A stretch of DNA of 64,000 nt from Clostridiaceae bacterium (GCA_012719545.1 JAAYAD010000012.1:1-64000), one strand, 5' to 3'; positions 7,836 through 16,940 are shown, counted from the stretch's first letter. The notes: generated by a model not told the origin, from the sequence alone. Translations and numbers: made by a program.

Positions 7836-8866
7836 CAATCCTTCGCCCTCCCTGCTATATAACGCGCCGCAAGCTTGCCGGTGGCAACAACATCGTCCAC
7901 CGATACCATTTCAACCGCCGTATGCATATATTTGGTGGGAACAGAGAGCAAGATGACCGGTATACCCTCACGGGCTACCGAATGAGCCGCGGCTTCGGTG
8001 CCTGTATCGCCGGCTTCCGGATCTATCTGATATGGAATGTTCTCACTCTTTGCAAGCTTGATAATTTCCTTTGTATGTTTGCGGCTAAGTATTGGGCCTA
8101 CGGCTATTGCCACTCCCTTTCCCAGAGGGAAAGTCTCATCACTTGGGCAATCTGGCATATCACCATGGCACGCATCAATTACAATGGCAAGATCAGCCTT
8201 TATATTATAGCTTGTGCTGAAAGCTCCAATAAGGCCCAGCTCTTCCTGAACCGTTGCTACTACATACACATCGTCCTCGTGATGGAGCTTTTTTAGCTCC
8301 TTTAATATCTCGATGAGTGCAGCGACTCCGCTTCTGTTATCCAGGCTCTTTCCTGCAATCCTGTTGTTAAGAAGCTTTTGAGGAACGGTTCTGAAAGACA
8401 CCATATCTCCTATGGATACAAGCTTTCTTGCCTCTTCGCCGTCAAGCCCGATATCTATTCTCATATCCTCCATTTTAACGGCTTTGCCGCTATCTTCCGG
8501 CGGTATAAGATGGGGTGGCTTTGCACCAATTACCCCAAAAAGATCCTTCTTGCCATGGACTGTAACTTCCATTGCGCCTATTGCCTTAGGATCCACTCCT
8601 CCTGCCGCATCAAAGCGCAGGAAACCTGTGTCCTCTATCCCTGTGACAATAAGGCCAATCTCATCATAATGGGCAGTGACAAGGATGCTTCGGGGATTTT
8701 TGCCGCATCCCTTTTTAAGACCAATAACATTATAAAAAGCATCGATGCGAACATCATCGCAGTACTCACGAAAAAGTCCGGCAATCTTCTCAGATGCCAT
8801 GTTTTCCCTGCCTGTAATCGCACTTATGCCGCTAAGCTCTTTTAAAAGCTCGCCGCATTCCATCAT
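7835..8866 (-). CDS. M42 family metallopeptidase (first gene of the operon)
   Basis: 343 residues; the start at 8866 follows GAGGTG. This paralogue has AHYDEIG instead of AHMDEIG, LDNRSGVA, QEELGLIGA, VIDACHGDMPD and KYMHTAVEM, so the di-metal site looks complete. It heads a three-gene operon transcribed away from the cysK cluster. Three adjacent M42 genes suggest specialised intracellular peptide breakdown with complementary specificities, as in archaea where several M42 TET complexes divide residue preference; that comparison is inference. Confidence 0.9.
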   Translation of the reverse strand: MMECGELLKELSGISAITGRENMASEKIAGLFREYCDDVRIDAFYNVIGLKKGCGKNPRSILVTAHYDEIGLIVTGIEDTGFLRFDAAGGVDPKAIGAMEVTVHGKKDLFGVIGAKPPHLIPPEDSGKAVKMEDMRIDIGLDGEEARKLVSIGDMVSFRTVPQKLLNNRIAGKSLDNRSGVAALIEILKELKKLHHEDDVYVVATVQEELGLIGAFSTSYNIKADLAIVIDACHGDMPDCPSDETFPLGKGVAIAVGPILSRKHTKEIIKLAKSENIPYQIDPEAGDTGTEAAAHSVAREGIPVILLSVPTKYMHTAVEMVSVDDVVATGKLAARYIAGRAKD

Positions 8867-9106
8867 ATAACACCTCTCAAAAAAAATTGTTCGGGTAAAT
8901 TGGAATAAAACCCCGATTGAATTATTATATCATTTTCTTTTAAAATCTTGCAGCAATTTATAAAGGTTCTGAAAATGTATCACTGTATTGCAACAGAAGA
9001 ACTGATTCCACAGATGATTCAACATAAAAAAATCCATATCTAAAAATTACCCAATATATGGTTACAGTATCCAAATTCAAAGGTCCAAACAGCCTGTCCA
9101 TTGTAT

Positions 9107-9136
9107 ATTATATAAAACCTATATGTTTTATATAAT
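9107..9136. promoter_or_regulatory. 12-bp perfect palindrome upstream of the cysK promoter
   Basis: ATTATATAAAAC and GTTTTATATAAT flank a 6-base centre and end seven bases before the -35 box. There is no GC stem or T-run after it, so it looks like a protein-binding operator rather than a terminator. The Rrf2-type protein encoded at the end of the cluster is the obvious candidate ligand; this is inference. Confidence 0.5.
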
Positions 9137-9142
9137 TTTTGT

Positions 9143-9172
9143 TTGACATATGGTCTTTCCCTTAATTATAAT
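9143..9172 (+). promoter_or_regulatory. sigma-A-type promoter of the cysK/nitrogenase-like cluster
   Basis: TTGACA at 9143-9148 and TATAAT at 9167-9172 are perfect consensus boxes separated by 18 bases, 61 bases before the cysK start. A further inverted pair, ATACAT (9188-9193) and ATGTAT (9201-9206), lies just downstream over the likely start of transcription and could be an operator. Confidence 0.7.
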
Positions 9173-9233
9173 TGTAACAACTTAAACATACATTTCATAT
9201 ATGTATAATATATTTTCGATTGGAGGCTGAACC

Positions 9234-10181
9234 ATGGCGCCCATTTATTCCAAGCTTACCGAACTTATTGGAAATACCCCGCTTCTTGAGCTTACCGACT
9301 ACAACAGGCAGAATGCAGTAAAAGCCAGGCTTATTGCAAAGCTTGAGTACTTTAATCCACTTGGGAGCGTCAAGGACAGAATTGCCCTTTCCATGATTGA
9401 GGACGCTGAAAAAAGAGGCATTATCACCAAGGACACCGTTATAATCGAACCAACAAGCGGAAACACAGGTATTGGCCTTGCATTTGTGGCCGCATCCAAA
9501 GGCTATCGTCTGATTCTTACCATGCCTGAAACCATGAGCCTTGAACGCAGAAGCATGCTTAAAGCCCTCAATGCCGAACTTGTGCTTACTCCGGGAAAAG
9601 AGGGCATGAAAGGTGCTGTCAGAAAGGCGGAAGAACTGGCTGCACAAATCCCCAATTCCTTCATCCCGCAGCAGTTCAACAACCCGGCAAACCCAAAGAT
9701 ACATAGAGAAACCACAGCAGAAGAAATCTGGAGGGACACAAAGGGCGAAATTGCTGCCTTTGTGGCAGGAGTGGGAACAGGAGGCACCATAACCGGAGTT
9801 GGCGAAGTGCTGAAAAGCAGAAATCCCAACATAAAAATTATTGCCGTTGAACCCTATGACTCGGCAGTTCTGTCAGGTTCAGCGCCCGGTCCCCATAAAA
9901 TTCAGGGAATTGGTGCAGGCTTCATTCCCTCTGTTCTTAACAGGGATGTTATTGATGAAATATACAAGGTAAGAACCGAAGAAGCATATGAAACATCCCA
10001 GGCACTTGCCCGCACCGAGGGACTTTTGGTTGGCATATCTTCAGGTGCTGCGGCTTTTGCAACAACTCAGATTGCGAAGCGTCCCGAATTTGAAGGAAAG
10101 ATTGTAGTTGTACTGCTTCCCGATACCGGTGAGCGATACCTCTCAACACCACTGTTTGAAAGCCTCGAACGACAAATTTAG
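9234..10181 (+). CDS. cysK: cysteine synthase A-type (O-acetylserine sulfhydrylase)
   Basis: 315 residues, normal for CysK. A PLP enzyme making cysteine from O-acetylserine and sulfide in the cytosol. The PLP lysine is in SVKDR; the TSGNTG substrate loop and the GTGGT phosphate-binding loop are intact. The ATG follows GGAGG. It is the first gene of the nitrogenase-like cluster, 12 bases ahead of the NifB-type gene, so the pathway product is probably sulfide or a thiol needing incorporation. In Bacillus subtilis CysK also acts as co-repressor partner of the Rrf2 protein CymR, and this cluster ends with an Rrf2 gene, so CysK may both assimilate and sense here. Use of another nucleophile such as methanethiol cannot be excluded. 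Confidence 0.93.
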   Translation: MAPIYSKLTELIGNTPLLELTDYNRQNAVKARLIAKLEYFNPLGSVKDRIALSMIEDAEKRGIITKDTVIIEPTSGNTGIGLAFVAASKGYRLILTMPETMSLERRSMLKALNAELVLTPGKEGMKGAVRKAEELAAQIPNSFIPQQFNNPANPKIHRETTAEEIWRDTKGEIAAFVAGVGTGGTITGVGEVLKSRNPNIKIIAVEPYDSAVLSGSAPGPHKIQGIGAGFIPSVLNRDVIDEIYKVRTEEAYETSQALARTEGLLVGISSGAAAFATTQIAKRPEFEGKIVVVLLPDTGERYLSTPLFESLERQI

Positions 10182-10193
10182 GGAGGAATTTCT

Positions 10194-11087
10194 ATGGCAT
10201 CCGCTGCAATTCAATCCTCTCCAACTCTTGATAAAATATCAAACCTGCATCCATGTTTTAGCGGCAAAGCACATATGACAAGGGGACGAATCCATCTTCC
10301 AGTGAGCCCTTCCTGCAATATTGGCTGCAAATTCTGCAAAAGAAGCCTGACCAAAACGGAAATGCGGCCCGGAACGGCTATGGAGATAATTACCCCCGAG
10401 AAAGCCCTGGAGCTTTTGGATAAAGCACTTCAAATCTGTTCTGAAATAACCGTTGCAGGAATAGCAGGACCTGGTGATACATTGGCCACCCCCCATGCCC
10501 TTAAAACCTTCAGGCTTATTCATGAAAAATATCCTCATCTTATTTGCTGCCTAAGCACCAACGGGCTTTTGCTGGAGCGCTATGCCGAAAGCCTTGTGGA
10601 AGCGGGAGTCAGAACCATTACAGTCACTGTAAATGCAGTGGATCCAGATATACTTAAGGATATATGCTCCTACGTTGTTTTAAACGGGCAGCAGTATGTG
10701 GGTAAAGAAGGTGCAGCGCTTTTAATCGAAGCCCAGAAGCGCGGAATAAAAAAGATGGCTGAGCTGGGAGCCATAGTGAAAATAAATATCGTTCTGATAC
10801 CGGGAATCAACGATAACCATATAGGCGAAATTGCCCGGACAGTTAAAGATTTGGGTGCTTCAATTATTAACATTATTCCCCTCATACCCCAGCACCAGCT
10901 TTCCCACATTCCCGCTCCCACCTGTCAGGAGCTAGCCAAAGCCCGTATGGAAGCGGAAGAGTACCTGCCTGTTTTCAGGCATTGCAGGCACTGCCGGGCA
11001 GATGCCTGCGGAATACCCGGAAAGAAAGATTTGGCTGAACTTCTGTACGAAACCAGGGGTATTCAGGAAACATTTTCCCACGGCTAA
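10194..11087 (+). CDS. NifB-type radical SAM cofactor-assembly protein (core domain)
   Basis: 297 residues. NifB fuses two Fe4S4 clusters and inserts a carbide to make the Fe8S9C precursor (NifB-co) of nitrogenase cofactors. The NifB opening HPCF (residues 19-22) and AHMTRGRIHLPV precede the radical SAM motif CNIGCKFC (Cys41, Cys45, Cys48). The C-terminal CRHCRADACG (Cys264, Cys267, Cys272) matches the NifB tail that binds the auxiliary clusters. There is no fused NifX domain; a separate NifX-type gene lies later in the cluster. It is preceded by GGGAGGAATTTCT. Its presence implies that the reductase uses a NifB-derived carbide cluster rather than only Fe4S4 clusters. Confidence 0.9.
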   Translation: MASAAIQSSPTLDKISNLHPCFSGKAHMTRGRIHLPVSPSCNIGCKFCKRSLTKTEMRPGTAMEIITPEKALELLDKALQICSEITVAGIAGPGDTLATPHALKTFRLIHEKYPHLICCLSTNGLLLERYAESLVEAGVRTITVTVNAVDPDILKDICSYVVLNGQQYVGKEGAALLIEAQKRGIKKMAELGAIVKINIVLIPGINDNHIGEIARTVKDLGASIINIIPLIPQHQLSHIPAPTCQELAKARMEAEEYLPVFRHCRHCRADACGIPGKKDLAELLYETRGIQETFSHG

Positions 11088-11164
11088 ATCACTTTAAATT
11101 ATCCACTTATCTGAAAAGTCATTCTTATAAAGCCTTGCAATTCAATATAAACGGAGGGAAACCT

Positions 11165-12502
11165 ATGAGCAAGTTTGTTGACCGCCCGCGCTATACCTGT
11201 ACCCTGGGGGGAGCTCTGGCAACACTTCGCGCCATACCTCGGGCCATCCCCATTATCCATGCATCTGCGGGCTGCGGCCATAATCTTCACAACGCAATAA
11301 ATCCGGGAGGCGGATATTTGGGCGGAGGTTATTGCGGTGGATTAAGCCTTCCCAGCAGCAACGTTACTGAGCGAGACATTGTTTTTGGCGGAGAGAACCG
11401 TCTGAGAGAACAAATCAAAACCACTCTTGAGGTAATGGATGGAGATATTTATCTCGTTCTTACAGGCTGCATGGTTGAAATGATAGGTGACGATCTGGAC
11501 GCGGTTGTTTCAGAATTCTCAGACTACGACAAACCCGTTCTTCCCGTACATACGCCAAGTTTCAGGGGTAATTCCTTTACAGGCTATGAGCTGGTTTTAA
11601 GCTCATTAATACGAAAATATGTCAAAAAGCAAAGCAAAATCCCCGGTAATGTCAACATCCTTGGCATTGTCCCCGCCCAGGACCCTTTCTGGCAGGGAAA
11701 CTTAAAAGAAATAAAGAGGCTTCTTGAAAAGCTGGGGCTTAAGGTTAACACCCTCTTTGGAGAAGGAGAGGGTCTTGAAAGCATAAGAAATGCAGGAAGC
11801 GCCTCATTGAATATCGTGGTTTCCGACACTTACGGCATAACTGCTGCCAGAACCTTTGAAGAAGTGCATGGTATCCCCTATATTACAACTGGCCTTCCCA
11901 TTGGTGCCGAAGCAACGGGAAATTTCTTAAGGGCGGTATCAGACGCGCTCTCAATTGACAAAACTTTGACAGAGTTTGTCATAGCTCAGGAGGAATTAAT
12001 TTATTACAGCTATCTTGAAAGGCTTGCCGACATTTACAACGATATTGACCTTCAAAGGTATGCCGTAGTGGTAGCCGACGCCAACTACGCTCCTGCCCTT
12101 TCAAAATTTTTGTCAGATGAATTGGGCTGGCTTCCTGAGCTTGTAGTTATAACTGATTTACTGGAGGAATCACAAAAATACATATTGCTTGAACGCTTTA
12201 AAAACTATCAGTCGGGGCTTACTCCGGTCGTTAAATTCGACACCGACGCTTCGTCCATAAAAAAATATCTGGCGGAAATACGTCCACCAAACAGAAATCA
12301 GAGATATTATGACTCCTTCAGCCCAGCAGTGATATTGGGAAGTGTTTATGAAAGGGATATTGCCGGAGAATTTGGATTCCCCCTCTTAACCGTATCATTC
12401 CCCGTAACAAACCGGGTTGTTCTGAATCGTTCCTATGTAGGCACAAATGGCGCTTTAAGCCTAGCGGAGGATCTGCTTGGCTTACTGGTAGCAGGAAGAT
12501 AG
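11165..12502 (+). CDS. nitrogenase-like component 1 subunit, NifK-like
   Basis: 445 residues from the ATG at 11165, eight bases after GGAGGG; an upstream in-frame ATG at 11135 lacks such a site. Family features are the N-terminal Cys12 motif (CTLGGALA), Cys37 in SAGCGHN, Cys57 in GGGYCGG, the TERDIVFGGENRL stretch equivalent to NifK TEDAAVFGG, and Cys102 in TGCMVEMIGDDLDAV. Cys37, Cys57 and Cys102 are suitable P-cluster ligands. It is shorter than NifK (~520) because the long N-terminal extension is missing. It should pair with the NifD-like protein, twelve bases downstream. It is not BchB/BchZ-like or CfbD-like in layout. Closest functional analogy is the MarK class, by context only. Confidence 0.85.
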   Translation: MSKFVDRPRYTCTLGGALATLRAIPRAIPIIHASAGCGHNLHNAINPGGGYLGGGYCGGLSLPSSNVTERDIVFGGENRLREQIKTTLEVMDGDIYLVLTGCMVEMIGDDLDAVVSEFSDYDKPVLPVHTPSFRGNSFTGYELVLSSLIRKYVKKQSKIPGNVNILGIVPAQDPFWQGNLKEIKRLLEKLGLKVNTLFGEGEGLESIRNAGSASLNIVVSDTYGITAARTFEEVHGIPYITTGLPIGAEATGNFLRAVSDALSIDKTLTEFVIAQEELIYYSYLERLADIYNDIDLQRYAVVVADANYAPALSKFLSDELGWLPELVVITDLLEESQKYILLERFKNYQSGLTPVVKFDTDASSIKKYLAEIRPPNRNQRYYDSFSPAVILGSVYERDIAGEFGFPLLTVSFPVTNRVVLNRSYVGTNGALSLAEDLLGLLVAGR

Positions 12503-12514
12503 GAGGAATGAAAC

Positions 12515-14041
12515 ATGAATTATCTTGAAGCTATATCCGCACCTGCCCGTGAAAACAGATTAAGAGCCAATATAGCCTTTGGCGGAACCTGCGGCGATAT
12601 TAAGGGTTGTCTTAAAAAAGGCTGCTTTTCGGGAAACGGCTGTTTAAACCTTGCAGGAAGACGTTTTTCCCAAACCCAGGGCTGCCAGTTCACATTAAGC
12701 CTTGCAATTTTGAACACCCTGCGAAATGCCGTGGTAATAATGCATTCCCCCATTGGATGCGGCACCTGCACCATCTCAAATGTGGGTGTGAACAAAACCT
12801 TCAAGCAGCTTCGGGACCCTAACTCTGAAGGAATCATATGGCTTTCTACAAATCTGGATGAAGCCGACGTAATAAGCGGCGGCGAAAGAAAGCTGCGTGA
12901 GGCTGTGCTTTTTGCGGATAAGGAATTCCGCCCCGAGACAATCATTGTTGCCAATGGCTGCGTTCCTTCCCTCATTGGAGATGATATTGACAGTATTATT
13001 TCCGACCTTCAGAACCAGACTGCGGCAACCATTGTTCCCATTCACTGCGAGGGCTTTAAGACAAAGGTCATGGCTACAGCCTATGATGCAGTATATCACG
13101 GTATATTGAAAAAACTAGTCAAAAAGCCGGAAAGACAGCGCTATCTAGTCAATGATGACGTTGAGGCTTTAAAGGAATCTTACAAAATAGGAAGAAACGT
13201 AAATGTGTTTAATGTGGGCTCCATGAGCCGGGCCGATGAGCTTGAGCTAAAGAGGCTGTTAAATGCCCTGGGCCTTAATGTGACCTTCATCCCCTGCTAC
13301 GCTGAGCCCGAAGACTTTCAATATTCGCTGGAATCCTCATTAAACATTAGCATCTGCGGAACCCATGACGACTACTTTTTAGAGCACATTAAGGAAAAGT
13401 ATGATATCCCCTTTATCATAGATACCATGCCCATAGGAAGGAAAAATACCGACAGGTGGCTTTTGAAAATTGCCGCACATTTCGGCCTTGAGAATGAGGC
13501 AAGAAAGTTAATTGAGACGGAAAATGCAGAACTGGATAAATGCCTTGAATCCTTCCGCGAAACTCTTAAAGGAAAAAGAGCCTTTATTTCGGGAGGAGAA
13601 GTAAGAATCTTAGCCACTGCCGAAATACTGCAGGATTTGGGCATGAAGCTTGTGGGATTTAAGGCGCACCATTTTGACGAGTTTATAGAGCCTGTATTTG
13701 ATGCCCTTGAAAATGTTGATGATGTGGTGTTTGATGTAGCCACTAACCAACCCTTTGAACAGGCAAACCTTCTTAAAAGGATCAAGGCTGATATCTTAAT
13801 AACCCATACCGGAGGAAACAATATTCTGGCCAAGATTGGCCTTCCCATTCTTCCCCTGTTCGGCCCTGCCTACAACTACCTGGGCTATTCAGGTGTATTC
13901 GAAGTTGCAAGACGCCTTAACAGAGTCATAAGAAACGGACAGTTCAACAAACAGCTGTCACTGCACACCAAGCTTCCATATAAAGAGGAATGGTACAAAA
14001 AGGATCCCTTTACATACATCGTGGAGCAGGATGCTGTGTAA
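12515..14041 (+). CDS. nitrogenase-like component 1 subunit, NifD-like, with altered active site
   Basis: 508 residues, start preceded by AGGAGG. P-cluster cysteines equivalent to NifD 62, 88 and 154 are Cys57, Cys82 and Cys149 (NGCVPSLIGDD). The cofactor cysteine (NifD Cys275) is Cys281 in NISICGTHDDYFLEHI. By eye alignment to Azotobacter NifD, the pocket residues differ: Gln191 becomes Met186, His195 becomes Tyr190, and the cofactor ligand His442 becomes Phe449 (KIGLPILPLF). The N-terminus carries four extra cysteines (26, 32, 37, 43) that could hold another cluster. It therefore probably binds a NifB-derived cofactor but is unlikely to reduce N2. The neighbours suggest a sulfur compound as substrate, as in methylthio-alkane reductase; unproven. 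Confidence 0.87.
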   Translation: MNYLEAISAPARENRLRANIAFGGTCGDIKGCLKKGCFSGNGCLNLAGRRFSQTQGCQFTLSLAILNTLRNAVVIMHSPIGCGTCTISNVGVNKTFKQLRDPNSEGIIWLSTNLDEADVISGGERKLREAVLFADKEFRPETIIVANGCVPSLIGDDIDSIISDLQNQTAATIVPIHCEGFKTKVMATAYDAVYHGILKKLVKKPERQRYLVNDDVEALKESYKIGRNVNVFNVGSMSRADELELKRLLNALGLNVTFIPCYAEPEDFQYSLESSLNISICGTHDDYFLEHIKEKYDIPFIIDTMPIGRKNTDRWLLKIAAHFGLENEARKLIETENAELDKCLESFRETLKGKRAFISGGEVRILATAEILQDLGMKLVGFKAHHFDEFIEPVFDALENVDDVVFDVATNQPFEQANLLKRIKADILITHTGGNNILAKIGLPILPLFGPAYNYLGYSGVFEVARRLNRVIRNGQFNKQLSLHTKLPYKEEWYKKDPFTYIVEQDAV

Positions 14042-14059
14042 GGGATGGGAGGTAATGGT

Positions 14060-15022
14060 ATGAATCGCAGAATAAGCTTTGACATAAAGACACTTATTCC
14101 AAGCCTTAGCGCAGCCCTTGCCCTGATTTTGCACTTATCTATACCAAACAGCCGAAAGTATCTTCAAAAACCTCTCCCATATTTTACGACAGCCTTGATT
14201 ATAACTATTTTTGTCACCCTGGCATTGGCTGTTGTGTCACTATTTAATGACAGGCTACGAAAAAAGTACAGCTATAAATCCTGGTTCATTGGGGCATCCA
14301 TTCTGTTTTTGAACCTTTTGAACCTTGCAACCATAAAAATCATGCTCCTTCAATCCATTTACTTTCCTTCACCTGACCGCATACTCAAGGTTTTCGTGGA
14401 TGACTGGCAGTTCATGTTAAAATGCCTTGGCTATTCTATACGCCTCCTTTCAACCGGTTATGTCATAGGCGCGGTTGCGGGCATAACCACAGGGATATTG
14501 GTGGGATGGAGCAAAAAGTGGAGCTATTGGATAAATCCCCTGATAAAAATCATAGGACCCATTCCTCCTACCGCCTGGGTTCCAATTGCTCTGGTCTCCT
14601 TCCCCACCACATTTGCTTCAAGCGTGTTTCTGATAAGCCTTGCAGTATGGTTTCCCACAACTGTGCTTACCAGCTCGGGCATATCCAATGTGCAAAATTC
14701 ATATTTCGAAGTTTCCAGCACCCTTGGAGCCAATACCGTTCAAAAAATTTTCAAGGTTGCCCTGCCTGCTGCCATGCCCAGCATATTTATAGGTATTTTT
14801 AACGGAACCAGCGCATCCTTTATTACCTTGATGACGGCAGAAATGCTGGGTGTAAAATTCGGCATAGGCTGGTACATCAACTGGCAAAGAGAAATGCTTT
14901 CCTATGCCAATGTCTATGCGGGCCTTATCATTATCGCCATTACCTTTTCCCTCATTATTACGCTTATGTTCAGAATAAGGGACTGGGTATTAAGCTGGCA
15001 GAAAGGGGTTATCAAATGGTAG
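14060..15022 (+). CDS. ABC transporter permease, SsuC/TauC (nitrate/sulfonate/taurine) type
   Basis: 320 residues from ATG 14060, seven bases after GGGAGG; an upstream in-frame ATG at 14045 overlaps the ribosome binding site. Residues ~15-100 hold about three extra hydrophobic segments, then the standard SsuC-type permease core follows, with the EAA-loop region ISNVQNSYFEVSSTLGANTVQKIF that contacts the ATPase. It lies 18 bases after the NifD-like gene and overlaps the ATPase gene by seven bases. Location in the middle of the reductase operon implies that the transporter brings in the reductase's substrate. Confidence 0.88.
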   Translation: MNRRISFDIKTLIPSLSAALALILHLSIPNSRKYLQKPLPYFTTALIITIFVTLALAVVSLFNDRLRKKYSYKSWFIGASILFLNLLNLATIKIMLLQSIYFPSPDRILKVFVDDWQFMLKCLGYSIRLLSTGYVIGAVAGITTGILVGWSKKWSYWINPLIKIIGPIPPTAWVPIALVSFPTTFASSVFLISLAVWFPTTVLTSSGISNVQNSYFEVSSTLGANTVQKIFKVALPAAMPSIFIGIFNGTSASFITLMTAEMLGVKFGIGWYINWQREMLSYANVYAGLIIIAITFSLIITLMFRIRDWVLSWQKGVIKW

Positions 15023-15807
15023 AAACAAAAACCGGAAAAATTACCGTATCCAATGTCAGGAAAACTTTTACCCAGCCTGACGGACAACAGGTGGTTGCCC
15101 TTGACCAGGTCAACGCCCACATTGAACCCGGAGAATTCATATGCCTTATTGGCCCCTCGGGCTGCGGAAAATCCACCTTCTTGAGGCTTCTTGCAGGCCT
15201 TATAAGCCCCGATGAAGGAGAACTTCTTCTGGACGGAAGCCCAATTGTTGGTGCAGGGTACGAGCGCGGCCTTGTGTTTCAGGACCCGACCCTGTTCCCA
15301 TGGCTTACGGTATACGAAAACGTGGCTTTTGGGCTTAAGGTAAGAAATACATACAAGGAGAAAAAGGATGAAGTTCCGGAGTTTATAAACCTTGTGGGCC
15401 TTAAGGGGTTCGAAAAAGCTTATCCCCACCAGCTTTCGGGCGGCATGGCTCAAAGGGCGGCTCTGGCAAGAGCACTGGTTAATCACCCTAAGGTGTTGCT
15501 TCTGGATGAACCTTTTGGTGCTCTGGACGCTTTTACCCGAATGAATATGCAGGATGAACTGATTAAAATCCTGCAGCAGCGCGGCACTACTGCCATTATG
15601 GTAACCCATGATGTGGATGAGGCAATTTACTTAAGCGACAGGATATTTGTCATGACTCCACGCCCAGCAAAAATTGAGTCCATTATACGGGTGGAAATAG
15701 GAAGACCCAGGGACAGGGATTTACCTGACTTTTTAAAGCTCAGGGCCAGAATTCTTCAGATACTGAATTTCGCCGGAAAACGCGAGGACATTCAATATTA
15801 TCTCTAA
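15016..15807 (+). CDS. ABC transporter ATPase, SsuB/TauB type
   Basis: 263 residues. Walker A GPSGCGKST, Q-loop in VFQDPTLFPW, signature LSGGMAQRAALARA, Walker B VLLLDEPFGALD and the switch His in MVTHDVDEA are all intact. The LFPWLTVYENVAFGL stretch is typical of the nitrate/sulfonate/taurine ATPase family. It powers import from the cytoplasmic face and is translationally coupled to the permease. Confidence 0.9.
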   Translation: MVETKTGKITVSNVRKTFTQPDGQQVVALDQVNAHIEPGEFICLIGPSGCGKSTFLRLLAGLISPDEGELLLDGSPIVGAGYERGLVFQDPTLFPWLTVYENVAFGLKVRNTYKEKKDEVPEFINLVGLKGFEKAYPHQLSGGMAQRAALARALVNHPKVLLLDEPFGALDAFTRMNMQDELIKILQQRGTTAIMVTHDVDEAIYLSDRIFVMTPRPAKIESIIRVEIGRPRDRDLPDFLKLRARILQILNFAGKREDIQYYL

Positions 15808-15842
15808 TTCAATAAATAAGATTTATGGAAAGGAGAATCTCT

Positions 15843-16940
15843 ATGAAAACTGGTTACATAAAAGGGCGCATTATTTATATTTTCATTGCCTTGGCGTTGA
15901 TTATATCCATGATTACAGCCTGCGGAAAGCCGGCATCTTCCAATAATCCTTCCAATACCGGAACTCCGTCTGACACACACGTCGCGGATAATACCTCCAA
16001 ACAGCCCGAATCCAAAAATTCAGGCGATGAAATTACATTGAGGATTGGCTATGGCGGAAGTCTCTGCGAAGCACCCCTTCACATGGCTGTTGAAAAGGGA
16101 TACTTTGAGGAAGAAGGTCTTAAGGTTGAACTTATAAAGCTTGCTCCAGGAACCTTGTTTGACGCGGTTACCTCAAACCAGATTGACGCAGGATTCTCCC
16201 TTTTGGCAAGTCTTATCCAGCCTTTGTCCAATGGTCTTCCCATAAAGATTACCACAGGTCTTCATACAGGATGTGACAAAGTATTGGTTAAGCCTGATTC
16301 AGGCATCACTTCCCCCAAAGATTTTATTGGCAAAAAAGTGGGAGTTCCCAGCTTTACCAGCAGCCCCATTATCTTTGCCAAGAGGGTTCTTGCCGATAAC
16401 GGCGTAAGCGTCCGCATTGAGGATGCCCAGGTAGAATTTGTGGTATTTAACACCACCGACCTTCCCCTTGCTCTTGAGAACGGTTCTGTTGATGCCATTG
16501 CCATGAATGACCCGACTGCCACAATAGCAGCCAACGAATACGGTTTTAAGGTAATTTTCGACTCTGCTCTGGATGAACCATATAAGGATCAGTATTGCTG
16601 CTCGGCCTTTGTACGTGAAAACATAGCGGAAGACTATCCTGAAATTGCCGCCAAATATACGCGTGCCATGCAAAAAGCCAGCGCATGGGTGCAGAGTAAC
16701 CAGGACGAGGTAGCAAGAATACAGGTAGAAAACAAATGGGTAGCAGGCGACGCTGCTGTTAATGCGGAGGTTCTTAAAACCTTCAATTACATACCTTCCG
16801 TAAGCGGCGCATATGAGATTTTCGGCATTACAGCAGATCAACTTCAGGAAGTGGGTATGCTTGAAGAAGATGTAGACACCAAAGCCTTGCAGGAAAACAG
16901 CTTTGTGTTCCTGGACGGAATACCTGAGGAGTTTAAATAA
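15843..16940 (+). CDS. substrate-binding lipoprotein, NMT1/SsuA/TauA-like
   Basis: 365 residues from ATG 15843, seven bases after GGAGAA; an upstream TTG/ATG reading is less likely. A lipoprotein signal with Cys ~27 (IISMITAC) is followed by a Ser/Asn/Thr-rich linker and then a periplasmic-binding fold of the NMT1 family (LRIGYGGSLCEAPLHMAVEK, then GYFEEEGLKVEL). Family ligands include sulfonates, taurine, nitrate and thiamine precursors. Binding-site residues cannot be read by eye. With cysK and the reductase genes around it, an organosulfur ligand is the best inference. After it comes a 393-base gap with strong inverted repeats. Confidence 0.87.
   Translation: MKTGYIKGRIIYIFIALALIISMITACGKPASSNNPSNTGTPSDTHVADNTSKQPESKNSGDEITLRIGYGGSLCEAPLHMAVEKGYFEEEGLKVELIKLAPGTLFDAVTSNQIDAGFSLLASLIQPLSNGLPIKITTGLHTGCDKVLVKPDSGITSPKDFIGKKVGVPSFTSSPIIFAKRVLADNGVSVRIEDAQVEFVVFNTTDLPLALENGSVDAIAMNDPTATIAANEYGFKVIFDSALDEPYKDQYCCSAFVRENIAEDYPEIAAKYTRAMQKASAWVQSNQDEVARIQVENKWVAGDAAVNAEVLKTFNYIPSVSGAYEIFGITADQLQEVGMLEEDVDTKALQENSFVFLDGIPEEFK

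Noticed and set aside
5756-8866. M42 proteins as cellulases (endoglucanase M)
   Set aside because: The di-metal aminopeptidase motifs are complete and no glycosidase motif is present; the cellulase name is a historical misannotation.
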